The notes under the pieces were generated by a model. It did not search any database. It was not told the DNA's origin and worked only from the letters and a program-made list of their open reading frames with translations. From Acidobacteriota bacterium (GTDB taxonomy: Bacteria; Acidobacteriota; Terriglobia; Terriglobales; SCQP01), in the NCBI GenBank assembly GCA_027314025.1, contig DAHVCP010000064.1, forward strand, positions 62,001-126,000: a stretch of 64,000 nucleotides of DNA, written 5' to 3'. A program made the translations under genes and the position numbers. How positions within the stretch are numbered: the stretch's first letter is position 1; every line of letters starts with the position of its first letter. This document shows positions 33,763 to 45,357 of this stretch, piece by piece.

Positions 33763-33789
33763 AGGGAATCGTTCGCCTTGGTACCTAGG

Positions 33790-33852
33790 CTACGACACAC
33801 CCCTCCCGCCGCTACGGTAATACCAAAATCGCGGACTGAGTTGGGCGGTCAT
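33790..33852 (-). CDS. Aromatic-amino-acid leader peptide for aroF attenuation
   Basis: A 20-residue open frame from ATG 33852 to TAG 33790, containing consecutive Phe-Trp-Tyr-Tyr codons (33817-33828) at residues 9-12. It ends about 28 nt before the attenuator stem. The distance and codon content are those of ribosome-mediated attenuation: stalling on scarce Phe, Trp or Tyr tRNAs would free an antiterminator and let RNA polymerase reach aroF. A GGCGGG-rich stretch just after the Tyr codons could pair with the 5' arm of the terminator; this pairing is inferred. A TACACT box 8 nt before the ATG suggests a near-leaderless start. Confidence 0.82.
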   Translation of the reverse strand: MTAQLSPRFWYYRSGGRGVS

Positions 33853-33860
33853 GAAAGGGC

Positions 33861-33866
33861 AGTGTA
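33861..33866 (-). promoter_or_regulatory. -10 box of the aroF leader
   Basis: TACACT on the minus strand, 8 nt before the leader-peptide ATG at 33852. Confidence 0.45.
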
Positions 33867-33935
33867 GCATGGCGAGGCGGCTCGGCAAGCGAAATCCTGG
33901 GGCGTAGCGGCGCAAATTAGGGACAGGTATACGCA

Positions 33936-35051
33936 ATGGAAACGGGACGGCTTGGCAATGGTCGGGAAGTGATGTGGCTGAGAAACGGAGAGTTGGCGGT
34001 GGCGGTGGCGCCGGGAGGCGGGCACATCGCGGCGCTACAGGCGGGCGGGCCGCAGGCGGTGAATCCGCTATGGGCGCCGCCGTGGCCCTCGCATGAGCCG
34101 GAGGCGGTGACGGAGGCGATGGTGGCGGGGGAATATGGCGGGCCGCCGGAAGGGCGGACGCTGGCCAGCATCTTGGGACATAACTTGGCGTTGGATTTGT
34201 TCGGCACACCGTCGGCGGAAGAGACGGCGGCGGGAGTGCTGACGCACGGGTTTTTCGGGACGCAACGCTGGCAGTGGACGGCGGAAGCCGGCGTGGGCTT
34301 GGTCGGCCGGTGCATGGCGGCGCGGTCGGAGATGGCGGTGGAACGGCGGATTCGGCTAGACGGCGGGTTGGCCTGGGTCGAGGAGACGGTGACGAACTTG
34401 GGAATTTGGGACCGGCCCATCGCTTGGCAGCAACACGTCACGCTGGGGCCGCCTTGGCTGGAGGATGGGGAGTTTTGGCTGGCGGTGAACGCCGAGCGGG
34501 GACAGGCCTTTCCGCAGCCGCTTGGCACGGGATCAAGGTTGGTTCCCGGCGGCGAGGGCGCGTGGCCGTGGATGCCGGCTCGGGACGGAGAACGGGCGGA
34601 TTACCGCCGCCTGCCCGCGGCGCCGGCGAGCGAGTTCGCGGCGTTTCGCATCCAGCCCGAGGCGGAGTGGGGATATTTTCTGGCGGGCAATCGCCGGCTG
34701 GGGCAAACGCTGGTGTACGTGTGGCCGCGGGCAACGTTTCCTTGGCTGGGGATTTGGGATGAGCGGGAAGCGCGGGAAACGGCGCCATGGAATGGGCGGA
34801 CATGGACCCGGGGGCTGGAGTTTGGGGCGAGTCCTTTCCCGTCGAGCCGGCGAAACCTGCTGCGCCAGTCGGATTTGTGGGGCACGCCGACGTATGCCTG
34901 GCTGCCGGCGCGGGGACGGCTGAGCACGCGGTACGCGCTGGGGCTGTTCGGCGACGGGGGCGAGGCGGACGGCGAGCTGCAATGGAAAGACGGGCGGGTG
35001 GAAATGTGGGCCGCCGGGCAGCGGCGGGCGGAGCTCCCATGGCGGCGGTAG
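33936..35051 (+). CDS. Galactose-mutarotase-like fold protein, unknown
   Basis: A 371-residue soluble protein of the aldose-epimerase-like beta-sandwich type. It shows GNGREVMWLRNGELAVAVAPGGGHIA at the N terminus, THGFFGTQRWQW, a WVEETVTNLG strand and WQQHVTLGPPWLEDG, which recall the His-containing substrate face of DUF4432/mutarotase relatives. A sugar-related role is likely, but there is no transporter or sugar gene beside it. It is divergent from the aroF leader. Confidence 0.62.
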   Translation: METGRLGNGREVMWLRNGELAVAVAPGGGHIAALQAGGPQAVNPLWAPPWPSHEPEAVTEAMVAGEYGGPPEGRTLASILGHNLALDLFGTPSAEETAAGVLTHGFFGTQRWQWTAEAGVGLVGRCMAARSEMAVERRIRLDGGLAWVEETVTNLGIWDRPIAWQQHVTLGPPWLEDGEFWLAVNAERGQAFPQPLGTGSRLVPGGEGAWPWMPARDGERADYRRLPAAPASEFAAFRIQPEAEWGYFLAGNRRLGQTLVYVWPRATFPWLGIWDEREARETAPWNGRTWTRGLEFGASPFPSSRRNLLRQSDLWGTPTYAWLPARGRLSTRYALGLFGDGGEADGELQWKDGRVEMWAAGQRRAELPWRR

Positions 35052-35091
35052 CGCCGCGGCGGGGCGATCGGCGCACGCGCCTACCTCCCGG

Positions 35092-35538
35092 CTAGCGGGG
35101 ATAGGGGTGGTGGTTGAGGAGGGCGAGGGCGCGGTAGAGCTGCTCGAGGAGCATGGCGCGGGCGAGTTCGTGGGAGAAGGTCAAGGGGGAAAGGGAAAGG
35201 CTGTCCAGGGCGACCGTGCGCAGATCGGAGGAGAAGCCGTCGGGGCCGCCGATGGCGATAGCCAGCTCGCGGCCGTCTTGGGCGAAGGCGCCGTCGAGAT
35301 AGGCGGCGAACTGCGGGGAGTCGAGGCGGCGGCCGCCGGGATCAAGCACCACCAGGCGGGCGCGATGCTGGGCGACGCGGCGCAGCAATTCGGCTTCGGC
35401 GGCGCTGGTGCCGCCGCGGGTGGGGATTTCCTCGGCGGCGATTTGGGCGAAGCGGGAGATGCGCTTGAGGTACTCAGCGGTCCAGAGCGCGACGGCGGGG
35501 TCCTTGGTTTTGCCGATCCAGAAAATGCGTAGGCGCAT
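35092..35538 (-). CDS. rlmH: 23S rRNA pseudouridine1915 N3-methyltransferase
   Basis: A 148-residue SPOUT methyltransferase acting on helix 69 of 23S rRNA in the 70S ribosome. RLRIFWIGKTKDPAVALWTA, LVVLDPGGRRLDS, AIAIGGPDGFSSDL and the C-terminal knot LSPLTFSHELARAMLLEQLY with HHPYPR (RALALLNHHPYPR) match the family closely. Standalone gene. Confidence 0.95.
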   Translation of the reverse strand: MRLRIFWIGKTKDPAVALWTAEYLKRISRFAQIAAEEIPTRGGTSAAEAELLRRVAQHRARLVVLDPGGRRLDSPQFAAYLDGAFAQDGRELAIAIGGPDGFSSDLRTVALDSLSLSPLTFSHELARAMLLEQLYRALALLNHHPYPR

Positions 35539-35802
35539 GGGGAGTGGGCTGCGGCTGAGTGTACCCGCGACAGGCGCTTCGCCTATTCCATGCTAATGGG
35601 CGGGGGGCTGAATGGGGACGAGAAACCGCGGCGGACGGGCGCGGCGACTGGTCCCGGATAACGGCCGCGCGGATGGCGGCGCTAAGGTCGCGCCGTTGGC
35701 TCGGCGAGCCACGCCGGCGTGAAAAGTCACCGCGAAAGCTCGCGGAACCCCGCAAGGCGGCCCGCCCCAAGCCGGCGAGGCAGCGCGACCCCGTGACCCC
35801 CG

Positions 35803-37245
35803 CTAATAGGCCTTGGCGAAGTAGGCGCGCTCGGCGGCGGGCTGGCCGCATTTGACGCAGTGGCCGGCGGGGCCCTTTTCTTGCTCCAGGGGGATGCAGC
35901 GGAGCGTGGCTTTGGTTTCGGCCTTGATTTCGGCCTCGCAGGCGGCGTCGCCGCACCAGGGGACCAGGGCGAAGCCGGCTTCGACGGCTTGGCGGAACTC
36001 GGCGTAGTCCTTCGGCTCGGCGGTACGGCGGCGGCGCTCGGCCAAAGCGCGGTCCAACAGGGACTGCTGAATCTCGGCAAGGCGAGCGGTGACGGCGGCG
36101 GCGAGCCCGGCCTGGGGAACGGAGGATTTGCCTTCCTTGCCGGGACGGTCGCGGCGGGCCAGGACGACCGCGTTTTGGGCGACGTCCTTGGGGCCGAGCT
36201 CAATGCGGAGGGGGACGCCGCGCATCTCCCAATCATTGAACTTGAAGCCGGGGCTGACGTTGTCGCGGTCGTCGAGCTTGACGCGGACGCCGGCGGCGGC
36301 GAGTTCGGCGCGGAGGCGGTGGGCGGCTTCAAGGACGGCGGTTTTTTCGGCGTCGTTCTTGAAGATGGGGCAGAGGACGACCTGGTGGGGGGCGAGGCGC
36401 GGCGGGAGGATAAGGCCCTGGTCATCGCCGTGGACCATGATGATGGCCCCGACGAAGCGGGTGGACAGACCCCAGGAAGTGGTCCAGCAGAATTGCAACT
36501 CGCCGGCGGGATCGAGGTAGCGAATCTCGAAGGCTTTGGCGAAGTTTTGGCCGAGGTTGTGGGAGGTGCCGGCCTGGAGGGCCTTGCCGTCACCCATCAT
36601 GGCCTCGATGGAGAAGGTGTCATTGGCGCCGGCGAAGCGCTCCGCGGCGGACTTGCGGCCGGGGATGACGGGGATGGCGGCTTCATTGACGGCGAAATCG
36701 GTGTAGACGTCGAGCATCTGGCGGGTTTCGGCTTCGGCCTCGGCGAGCGTGGCATGGGCGGTGTGGCCCTCCTGCCAATAAAACTCCAGCGTGCGGAGGA
36801 AGAGTTTGGTGCGCAGCTCCCAGCGCACGACGTTGTTCCAAAGGTTGATGAGGATGGGCAGATCGCGATAGGAGCGGATCCACTTGGCGTAGGCGTGGCC
36901 GATGATGGTTTCCGAGGTGGGACGGAGGACCAGCGGCTCCTCGAGCTTTTCGCCGCCGCCGTGGGTGACGACGGCCAGTTCGGGGGAAAAGCCGGCGACA
37001 TGGGATTTTTCCTTCTCGATGAAGCTGCGGGGGATGAGCATCGGGAAGGCGGCGTTGACGTGGCCGGTGGCCTTGAAGCGCGAGTCGAGGGCGGCGGTAA
37101 TGTTCTCCCACAGGGCCCAACCGTAGGGGCGGACGATCATGCAGCCGCGGACGGGGGCATAGTCAGCCAATTCGGCGCGCAGCACGAGCTGGTTGTACCA
37201 CTCGGAGAAATCTTCGGAACGGGTCGGCAGTTTCGGTTCGGCCAC
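35803..37245 (-). CDS. proS: Prolyl-tRNA synthetase, eukaryote/archaea-like type
   Basis: A 480-residue class II synthetase charging tRNA-Pro. FSEWYNQLVLRAELADYAPV, then the motif-2 region RPTSETIIGHAYAKWIRSYR, RTLEFYWQEGHTAHAT and motif 3 with GAIIMVHGDDQGLILPPRLAP are diagnostic of the short, ProX-less archaeal/eukaryotic form. The C-terminal domain has four cysteines (WCGDAACE and CVKCGQ), the zinc-binding tail. GTG start at 37245, 5 nt after TAGCGT. Bacteria have either this or the long bacterial form; here it is the former. Confidence 0.95.
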   Translation of the reverse strand: MAEPKLPTRSEDFSEWYNQLVLRAELADYAPVRGCMIVRPYGWALWENITAALDSRFKATGHVNAAFPMLIPRSFIEKEKSHVAGFSPELAVVTHGGGEKLEEPLVLRPTSETIIGHAYAKWIRSYRDLPILINLWNNVVRWELRTKLFLRTLEFYWQEGHTAHATLAEAEAETRQMLDVYTDFAVNEAAIPVIPGRKSAAERFAGANDTFSIEAMMGDGKALQAGTSHNLGQNFAKAFEIRYLDPAGELQFCWTTSWGLSTRFVGAIIMVHGDDQGLILPPRLAPHQVVLCPIFKNDAEKTAVLEAAHRLRAELAAAGVRVKLDDRDNVSPGFKFNDWEMRGVPLRIELGPKDVAQNAVVLARRDRPGKEGKSSVPQAGLAAAVTARLAEIQQSLLDRALAERRRRTAEPKDYAEFRQAVEAGFALVPWCGDAACEAEIKAETKATLRCIPLEQEKGPAGHCVKCGQPAAERAYFAKAY

Positions 37246-37312
37246 GATTTACGCTATCACGGCTGCCGCCGAAGATCGGGCGACACGGCGCGGAGCGGGC
37301 GCGCGGGAGCAG

Positions 37313-37498
37313 CTAACGCCGGATGGCCAAGTGCCGCAAGATTGCGTCTTCCACGGCCCGGAGGTCGGATTCGGATATGGCGCCGAGCTGAGCACGCAGC
37401 CGCCGCACGGAGACAGTGGCGATTTGGTCGGCCAAGTCCCAGCGCGCGCCGGCCCGCCTTGCGAGCAACGGCCGCCGCGGGATTCCTCCTACGGATGG
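37313..37498 (-). pseudogene. PemK/MazF-type toxin remnant (C-terminal part)
   Basis: On the minus strand the frame ending at TAG 37313-37315 encodes DLADQIATVSVRRLRAQLG, then SESDLRAVEDAILRHL, the typical C terminus of PemK/MazF mRNA interferases. Upstream the frame is closed by TAG at 37499-37501 and no ATG is available, so the N-terminal two thirds are missing. It lies in the 314-base gap between proS and purS, otherwise without a gene. A short expressed protein from an internal TTG cannot be excluded. Confidence 0.5.
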
Positions 37499-37559
37499 CT
37501 ACGGGCGTTGCAGGATCTGTTGCCGGGCGGGCGGATGGTAAAATACAGCATCTCCACTC

Positions 37560-37811
37560 ATGCAAGTCCGCGTTTATGTCGCGCTAAAGAAAACGGTGCT
37601 GGATCCGCAGGGACAGGCCATTCAGGCGGCGCTGGCGCGCCAAGGCCACGCGGTGGAAGCGGTGCGGCAGGGGAAGTTCTTCGAGCTGGAGCTGGCGGCG
37701 GATACGGCGGAGGCGGCGCGGCAGGAGGCGGAGACGATCGCCCGGGACGTGCTGAGCAATCCGGTGATCGAGGAGTTCCGGGTGGTGCTGCCCGAAGCGG
37801 AAAGCCAGTAG
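37560..37811 (+). CDS. purS: Phosphoribosylformylglycinamidine synthase subunit PurS
   Basis: An 83-residue protein: VRVYVALKKTVLDPQGQAIQ, EAVRQGKFFELELA and LSNPVIEEFRVVL match PurS, the small bridging subunit that joins PurQ and PurL in the FGAR amidotransferase. purQ and purL do not follow; glmS does, 32 bases later. Both proteins belong to glutamine amidotransferase reactions, which may be chance. TAAAAT lies 15 nt before the ATG. Confidence 0.9.
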   Translation: MQVRVYVALKKTVLDPQGQAIQAALARQGHAVEAVRQGKFFELELAADTAEAARQEAETIARDVLSNPVIEEFRVVLPEAESQ

Positions 37812-37843
37812 CATGACGCCGCGGGGCGGCGGGAGGTAGCGGT

Positions 37844-39742
37844 ATGTGCGGCATTGTCGGATATGTCGGCGCGAAGCCGGTGGTGCCGGTGGTGCTGGAC
37901 GGGCTGAAGCGGCTGGAGTACCGGGGGTACGACTCGGCGGGAATCGCGGTGGTGCCGGCGGCGGTGAACGGCGACGCTCCAAAGTTGGAGATCCGGCGGG
38001 CGAGCGGGAAGCTGCGCAATCTGGAAGAGGCGATCCGGCTGCGGCCGCTGACCGGCAGCTACGGGATCGGGCACACGCGCTGGGCGACGCACGGACGCCC
38101 CACGGAAGAAAACGCGCATCCGCACCGGGACTGCCACGACGAGATCGTGGTGGTGCACAACGGAATCATCGAAAACTATCTGACGCTGAAGCGGCGGCTG
38201 GCGGCGGAGGGGCACCAGTTCCGGACGGAAACGGACACGGAGGTGATCGCGCACCTCATCGAGAGCTATTCGCGGCCGGGGCAGCCGCTGGAAGAAGCGG
38301 TGCGGCAGGCGGTGGGGGAGCTGACGGGGGTGTACGCGCTGGCGATCGTTTCGGTGAAGGATCCGGAAAAGATCGTGGCGGTGCGCAACGGGCCGCCGGC
38401 GGTAATCGGGCTCGGAGAAGACGAATATTTCGTGGCCAGCGACGTGCCGGCGATCCTGCACCACACGCGGGACGTGTTCTTCTTGGCGGACGGGGACTTG
38501 GCGGTGATCACGCGCGGCGGGGTGCGGCTGATGGACTTCGCCGGGCGGCCGGTGAACCGGGCGGTGACGCGCGTGACCTGGGACCCGATCCTGGCGGAAA
38601 AGGGCGGCTTTCAGCATTTCATGCTGAAGGAGATCTATGAGCAGCCGCGGGCGGTGCGGGACACGCTGCTGGGGCGGCTGTCGCTGGACCGGGGCGAGGC
38701 GTTCCTGGACGAGATGGAGATCGGCGAGGAGGAAATCCGGCGCTTCTCCAGCCTGCGGATCGTGGCCTGCGGGACGAGCTGGCACGCGGCGCTGGCCGGC
38801 AAGTTCATGATCGAGCGGCTGGCGCGGGTGCCGGTGGAGGTGGATTACGGCAGCGAGTTCCGCTACCGCGACCCGCTGGTGGGGCCGGAACAGCTGGTGG
38901 TGCTGATTTCGCAGTCGGGGGAGACGGCGGACACGATCGCGGCCCTGCGGCAGGCGCGGGAGCAGGGGGCGAAGACGCTGGCGATCTGCAACGTGGTGGG
39001 CGGGATGCTGGCGCGCGAAGCGCACGGCACGCTGTATACGCACGCCGGCCCGGAGATCGGCGTGGCCTCGACCAAGGCGTTCACGGCGCAGCTGGCGGCG
39101 CTGCTGGTGCTGGCGCTGTATTTGGGCCGGACTCGGGGCGCGCTGGCGGCGGGCGCGGCGACGGAGCTGATGGAGCAACTGGAGCGGCTGCCGGGGAAGC
39201 TGGAGGCGATTCTGCACCCGGCGGCGGGACGGGGCGGAGCCAGCGAAGAGGATTACGGCGCGCTGGCGCGGCGGTTCCACCGCTGCCGGGATTTCCTGTA
39301 CCTGGGCCGGGGCATTCATTATCCCATCGCGCTGGAAGGGGCGCTGAAGCTGAAGGAGATCTCCTACATCCATGCCGAGGGATACCCGGCGGGGGAGATG
39401 AAGCACGGGCCCAACGCGCTGATTGACGAGAACCTGCCGGTGGTGGTGCTGGCGGCGCGGGATCCGGACGACGCGGGATCGGTGACGCGATACGAGAAGA
39501 CGCTGAGCAATTTGCGCGAGGTGAAGGCGCGGGACGGGCAGGTGATCGCGATCGTGAACCAGGGCGACACCGAGGCGCGGGCGGCGGCGGACCACGCCAT
39601 CGAGATTCCTTCGGCGCCGGAGTTGCTGTTGCCGATTTTGGAGGCGGTCCCGCTGCAACTGCTGGCGTATCACATCGGGGTGCGGCGGGGCTGCGACGTG
39701 GACCAGCCGCGGAACCTGGCGAAGTCCGTGACGGTGGAATAG
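37844..39742 (+). CDS. glmS: Glutamine--fructose-6-phosphate aminotransferase
   Basis: Makes glucosamine 6-phosphate for peptidoglycan and LPS. The 632-residue protein has the N-terminal nucleophile Cys2 (MCGIVGYVG), [24 protein letters not shown], then two SIS isomerase domains ([15 protein letters not shown] and [19 protein letters not shown]) and the C-terminal AKSVTVE. GGGAGGT lies upstream of the ATG. I looked for a glmS ribozyme in the 32-base gap; there is no room for one. Confidence 0.96.
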   Translation: MCGIVGYVGAKPVVPVVLDGLKRLEYRGYDSAGIAVVPAAVNGDAPKLEIRRASGKLRNLEEAIRLRPLTGSYGIGHTRWATHGRPTEENAHPHRDCHDEIVVVHNGIIENYLTLKRRLAAEGHQFRTETDTEVIAHLIESYSRPGQPLEEAVRQAVGELTGVYALAIVSVKDPEKIVAVRNGPPAVIGLGEDEYFVASDVPAILHHTRDVFFLADGDLAVITRGGVRLMDFAGRPVNRAVTRVTWDPILAEKGGFQHFMLKEIYEQPRAVRDTLLGRLSLDRGEAFLDEMEIGEEEIRRFSSLRIVACGTSWHAALAGKFMIERLARVPVEVDYGSEFRYRDPLVGPEQLVVLISQSGETADTIAALRQAREQGAKTLAICNVVGGMLAREAHGTLYTHAGPEIGVASTKAFTAQLAALLVLALYLGRTRGALAAGAATELMEQLERLPGKLEAILHPAAGRGGASEEDYGALARRFHRCRDFLYLGRGIHYPIALEGALKLKEISYIHAEGYPAGEMKHGPNALIDENLPVVVLAARDPDDAGSVTRYEKTLSNLREVKARDGQVIAIVNQGDTEARAAADHAIEIPSAPELLLPILEAVPLQLLAYHIGVRRGCDVDQPRNLAKSVTVE

Positions 39743-39896
39743 TCGGCGCCGGGCCGGCTGGCGCGGACCCGCGCACGAGCCAACGCCCACTCCACGGGAA
39801 CGCCGGCAACCGGGACGGCGGTCCCACGTCGTCCGGCGCAGCGCGCTAGAGACGACAGCGGCGGTCCTGCCGCGGCGTGGAGCGAGGCGGCGCTGC

Positions 39897-40169
39897 TTAT
39901 TGGGGCCCGGGCACGAAGCCGGGGGGATGGTTGGAGCCGGGGCCGAAGAAGAACTGCTCCAATTGCTCATTCAGAAACTTCTGCGCCTCGGGCTGCCAGG
40001 GAGCGAGGCGATATTCATTCATCAGCATCTTGGCGTGCTCGCGCCACAGGTTCCAGCCCTCGGCGGAGACGTTTTCATAGATGCGCTGGCCCAACTCGCC
40101 GGGCCAGGGCGGGGATTCAAGGCCGGGGAGTTCCTTGCCCAACTTCACGCAATGCACCATTCGCGGCAT
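39897..40169 (-). CDS. yggX: YggX-like Fe(2+)-trafficking/oxidative damage protection protein
   Basis: A 90-residue protein beginning MPRMVHCVKLGKELPGLESP, the hallmark N terminus with the conserved Cys7. ISENVSAEGW-type segment (YENVSAEGWNLWREHAKMLM) and NEYRLAPWQPEA follow, as in YggX, which protects FeS clusters from superoxide. The extra C-terminal PGFVPGPQ is common outside enterics. TATCCT sits 6 nt before the ATG, so the mRNA is probably leaderless. Confidence 0.9.
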   Translation of the reverse strand: MPRMVHCVKLGKELPGLESPPWPGELGQRIYENVSAEGWNLWREHAKMLMNEYRLAPWQPEAQKFLNEQLEQFFFGPGSNHPPGFVPGPQ

Positions 40170-40175
40170 AGGAAT

Positions 40176-40181
40176 AGGATA
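40176..40181 (-). promoter_or_regulatory. -10 box of leaderless promoter (yggX-like)
   Basis: TATCCT on the minus strand, 6 nt before the ATG at 40169. Confidence 0.4.
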
Positions 40182-40198
40182 ACGGGCGGAGAGCCCGG

Positions 40199-40594
40199 CT
40201 AGGCGTGCGCGGGGACGTAGAGGCGAACCAGACCCAGCCGCTCCAGACGCTGGAAATCGGCGTCCAGGGACCAGACCGCGGCATCGTGGTCCGCGGCGAG
40301 CGCGGCGATGAGCAACTCGGCGAAGCCGAAGCGCTGGCCGGCGGCGCGGATTGGGGTGAGCCAGTCCTCGACGCGGCGCCAAGTGGTCGGGGTTGGCGCG
40401 GCGAGCGGGAGAAATGAGAGCAGGTCCTGAAGGCGGGCGGCTTGCTCGCCGCGAGCACCCGCCAGCAGTTCCAGACGCACGGGAATCGGCAGGAGGATCC
40501 GCCGCGCGTCCAGCAGCGGCTCAAGGCCGCGGGCCTGCGGGCTGCGGCGGTTGCGAAAGGCCGCGATCCAGACCGCGGTGTCGGCGCAGATCAC
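40199..40594 (-). CDS. vapC: PIN-domain toxin, VapC type
   Basis: A 131-residue PIN nuclease, probably cutting a specific RNA. MICADTAVWIAAF holds the first acidic residue (Asp4), PVRLELLAGAR the conserved Glu, FGFAELLIAALAADHDAAVW the third acidic region and SLDADFQRL the last Asp. The start overlaps the antitoxin stop in ATGA (40591-40594). TA pairing is clear; the RNA target is unknown. Confidence 0.9.
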   Translation of the reverse strand: MICADTAVWIAAFRNRRSPQARGLEPLLDARRILLPIPVRLELLAGARGEQAARLQDLLSFLPLAAPTPTTWRRVEDWLTPIRAAGQRFGFAELLIAALAADHDAAVWSLDADFQRLERLGLVRLYVPAHA

Positions 40595-40788
40595 CGTGGG
40601 CGCCGGCGGGATTTGCCGAGGTCCACGTCCAGCTTGGTGCCCCCGAACATGGACTTGAGGTCCTCGATCTTTTGCCGCCGGACCAGTTCCCGCAGCGCCA
40701 GTACGATCGTGTCGGTCTTGGACTTGAAGCCGAGCAACTCCCGCGCCTCGGTCAGCAGGTCCTCCGGAATGTCGAGCGTGGTGCGCAT
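40591..40788 (-). CDS. vapB: VapB-type antitoxin
   Basis: A 65-residue protein beginning MRTTLDIPEDLLTEARELLG, a ribbon-helix-helix-like DNA-binding head of the VapB/DUF2191 group, with KTDTIVLALRELVRRQKIED and a C-terminal toxin-wrapping tail rich in Lys/Arg. It is the first gene of the vapBC pair. TAGAAT lies 12 nt before the ATG at 40788; a GTG 12 bases upstream would overlap that region, so ATG is preferred. Confidence 0.87.
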   Translation of the reverse strand: MRTTLDIPEDLLTEARELLGFKSKTDTIVLALRELVRRQKIEDLKSMFGGTKLDVDLGKSRRRPR

Positions 40789-40800
40789 ATCATTAAGCAC

Positions 40801-41071
40801 ATTCTATATGCATTGGGATGCATGAGTCCGCAGCTATCGTATGCTGTTCAGGGGCGGGCCGCATTGCGGATGTTTCCAGCCATCCCGCGCCGGCATCGCC
40901 CCGGGGCAAAAAGGCGCAACCCCAGCGCAATGCCGGGCGCCCTGGCCCGGGATTCCGACACTGCGCGGCGCGCACTTTGCGCCGCCGGCATTTTGCCGAT
41001 GCGGCGGAGCGGCGGGGTTCCTGCTCTGGGAGCGCGGCGGGGGGCGCGGCGGAGCCGCACGCGCACGGGGG
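40801..41071. other. Intergenic region vapB-gyrB, no gene seen
   Basis: These 271 bases contain the vapBC promoter at the left edge and then GC-rich sequence with no convincing frame, tRNA or terminator. The gyrB stop lies at its right end. Confidence 0.35.
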
Positions 41072-43687
<2,616 letters not shown>

Positions 43688-43804
43688 TTACTTTTCAGCG
43701 TCTTGCGTGGGTGGAACCGCGGCAGAACCGTGCCCGGGACGGGCCCCGGCCGCGCCGTTCGCTGGGCGTCGCGCTTACCGGCCCGGGGTGGCGGCGGCCA
43801 AGGG

Positions 43805-44941
43805 TCAGATGCGCATGGGCATGACGACGTAGCGGTAGCGGTATTCCTCGCCGTCCTTGGGCTGAAGCTCGCCGGCGGATTGCTCATCCTTCAGGCGCAG
43901 GACGACTTCCTCGCTCTGCGCGGCCTGCAAAAACTCCAGCAGGTATTGCGAGTTGAAGCCGATGACCATGGGCTCGCCCTGGTAGGGCGCCTCCAACTCC
44001 TCATCCGATTCTCCGCTTTCGCTCGACGAAGAAGTCAGGACGATCTTGTCCGGCTCCAAGCGCAGCCGGATGGCGTGCGAGCGCTCATCGGCGAACTGCG
44101 CGACGCGGCGGATGGCGGCGCCCGCTTCATCCGAGCGGATGCTGACCGCGCGCTGATTTTCCTTGGGCAGGACCGCTTCATAGTTGGGGAACTGGCCGGT
44201 GAGCTGGCGGGCGCTGAGCACGCGCGGCTGGCCCTCCGGGCCGGGAATGCGGAAAAACAGATGGGTTTCATCCCGGCCAAACTCGACCGAGGCGCCCTCC
44301 GGCGCGGCCTCCAACATCTCCTGCAACTCGACCATGGCTTTTTTCGGCACCAGGTTGCGGCTCTCCGCGTCGGCGCCCGGGATGGCGACATGGTTGTTCT
44401 CGACATGGGCCAGGCGATGGCCGTCAGTGGCCACCATCGTTAAGCCATCGGGGCGCAGGACGACCAAGGCGCCGTTCAGGGTGTAGCGGCTTTCTTCGTT
44501 GGAGATGGCGAAGATGGTGCGGCGAATCATCTGGCGCAGGGGAGCGACGGGGATCTGGGCGACGCGGCCAGCGGGAAAAGCCGGCAGGGCGGGATAATTT
44601 TCCTTGGCCATGCCCACCATGCGCGTATTGGCGCGGCCGCAGCGAATCTGCACCCAATGGTTCTCCATCAGCTTCAGGGTGATGTCGGCGTCGGGGAGAA
44701 GGCGAACGTAATCCAGCAGCTTGCGGGCGGGAATGGCGCAGCCGCCGCTCTTCTTGACCTTGGCGGGACAACTGGTTTCAATCGCCAGATCCAGATCGGT
44801 CGCGACCAGGCGCAGGCGGTTCTCGCCGGACGACTCGGCGAGGATGTTGGACAGAATCGGAATGGTCGTCTTGCGCTCCACCACGCCCTGCATCAGCAGT
44901 AACTCGCGGAGCAGATCAAATTTTCGAACAGTGATTTCCAT
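43805..44941 (-). CDS. dnaN: DNA polymerase III beta sliding clamp
   Basis: A 378-residue protein, the processivity clamp. MEITVRKFDLLRELLLMQGV, then TIPILSNILAE, DLDLAIETSCPA, VATDGHRLAHVE and the C terminus YRYRYVVMPMRI are diagnostic; the last residues form the clamp-partner binding rim. Three clamp domains are present at normal length. It is upstream of gyrB; dnaA is not adjacent. Confidence 0.97.
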   Translation of the reverse strand: MEITVRKFDLLRELLLMQGVVERKTTIPILSNILAESSGENRLRLVATDLDLAIETSCPAKVKKSGGCAIPARKLLDYVRLLPDADITLKLMENHWVQIRCGRANTRMVGMAKENYPALPAFPAGRVAQIPVAPLRQMIRRTIFAISNEESRYTLNGALVVLRPDGLTMVATDGHRLAHVENNHVAIPGADAESRNLVPKKAMVELQEMLEAAPEGASVEFGRDETHLFFRIPGPEGQPRVLSARQLTGQFPNYEAVLPKENQRAVSIRSDEAGAAIRRVAQFADERSHAIRLRLEPDKIVLTSSSSESGESDEELEAPYQGEPMVIGFNSQYLLEFLQAAQSEEVVLRLKDEQSAGELQPKDGEEYRYRYVVMPMRI

Positions 44942-45357
44942 GGCGCGTCGTCTCCCTGCGGCAGGCGCGGCGGACAGGGCGCCGCCGACTCATTCTACCT
45001 GGGTGCGTGTAAAGAGAATAGCTCGTATCCGCCGTCGCCGGTGCGGAAATGCGGAAAACGCTGGGTGGGCGCGGCGGACCCTGCCAAGGCGGAGGTATTG
45101 CCGGTGGAAAACGCCAGGGGGATGGCGGAGCGGCGAGCAAAAGAGTTGGCAAGGGGAGGAGTTTGCACGGGCATGCACAGGCCGGTGCCGCGATTTCCAC
45201 CCCTCGGTGTGGAAAGCGCGGAAGGCGACGGGATCTGCGCCGCCGGTAGAGCGGCGGTCGCATGAACGATGGTCCTGGTCTGGCCGCATAGGGGCCAAAC
45301 ACGGCCAGGACGGGGTTCCGCTTCGCGCCGCGGTCGCCGCGGCGATGGGTGCGCGGG
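44942..45357. other. 416-base gap upstream of dnaN with DnaA-box-like sites
   Basis: No gene is convincing here. Three nonamers resemble DnaA boxes (consensus TTATNCACA): TTTTCCACC (minus, 45103-45111), ATTTCCACC (plus, 45193-45201) and CTTTCCACA (minus, 45208-45216). There is no A+T-rich unwinding element. An origin or DnaA-regulated promoter is possible but weakly supported. Confidence 0.3.

Noticed and set aside
37812-37843. glmS ribozyme/riboswitch upstream of glmS
   Set aside because: The purS-glmS gap is 32 bases, too short for the ribozyme, and carries an ordinary ribosome binding site.
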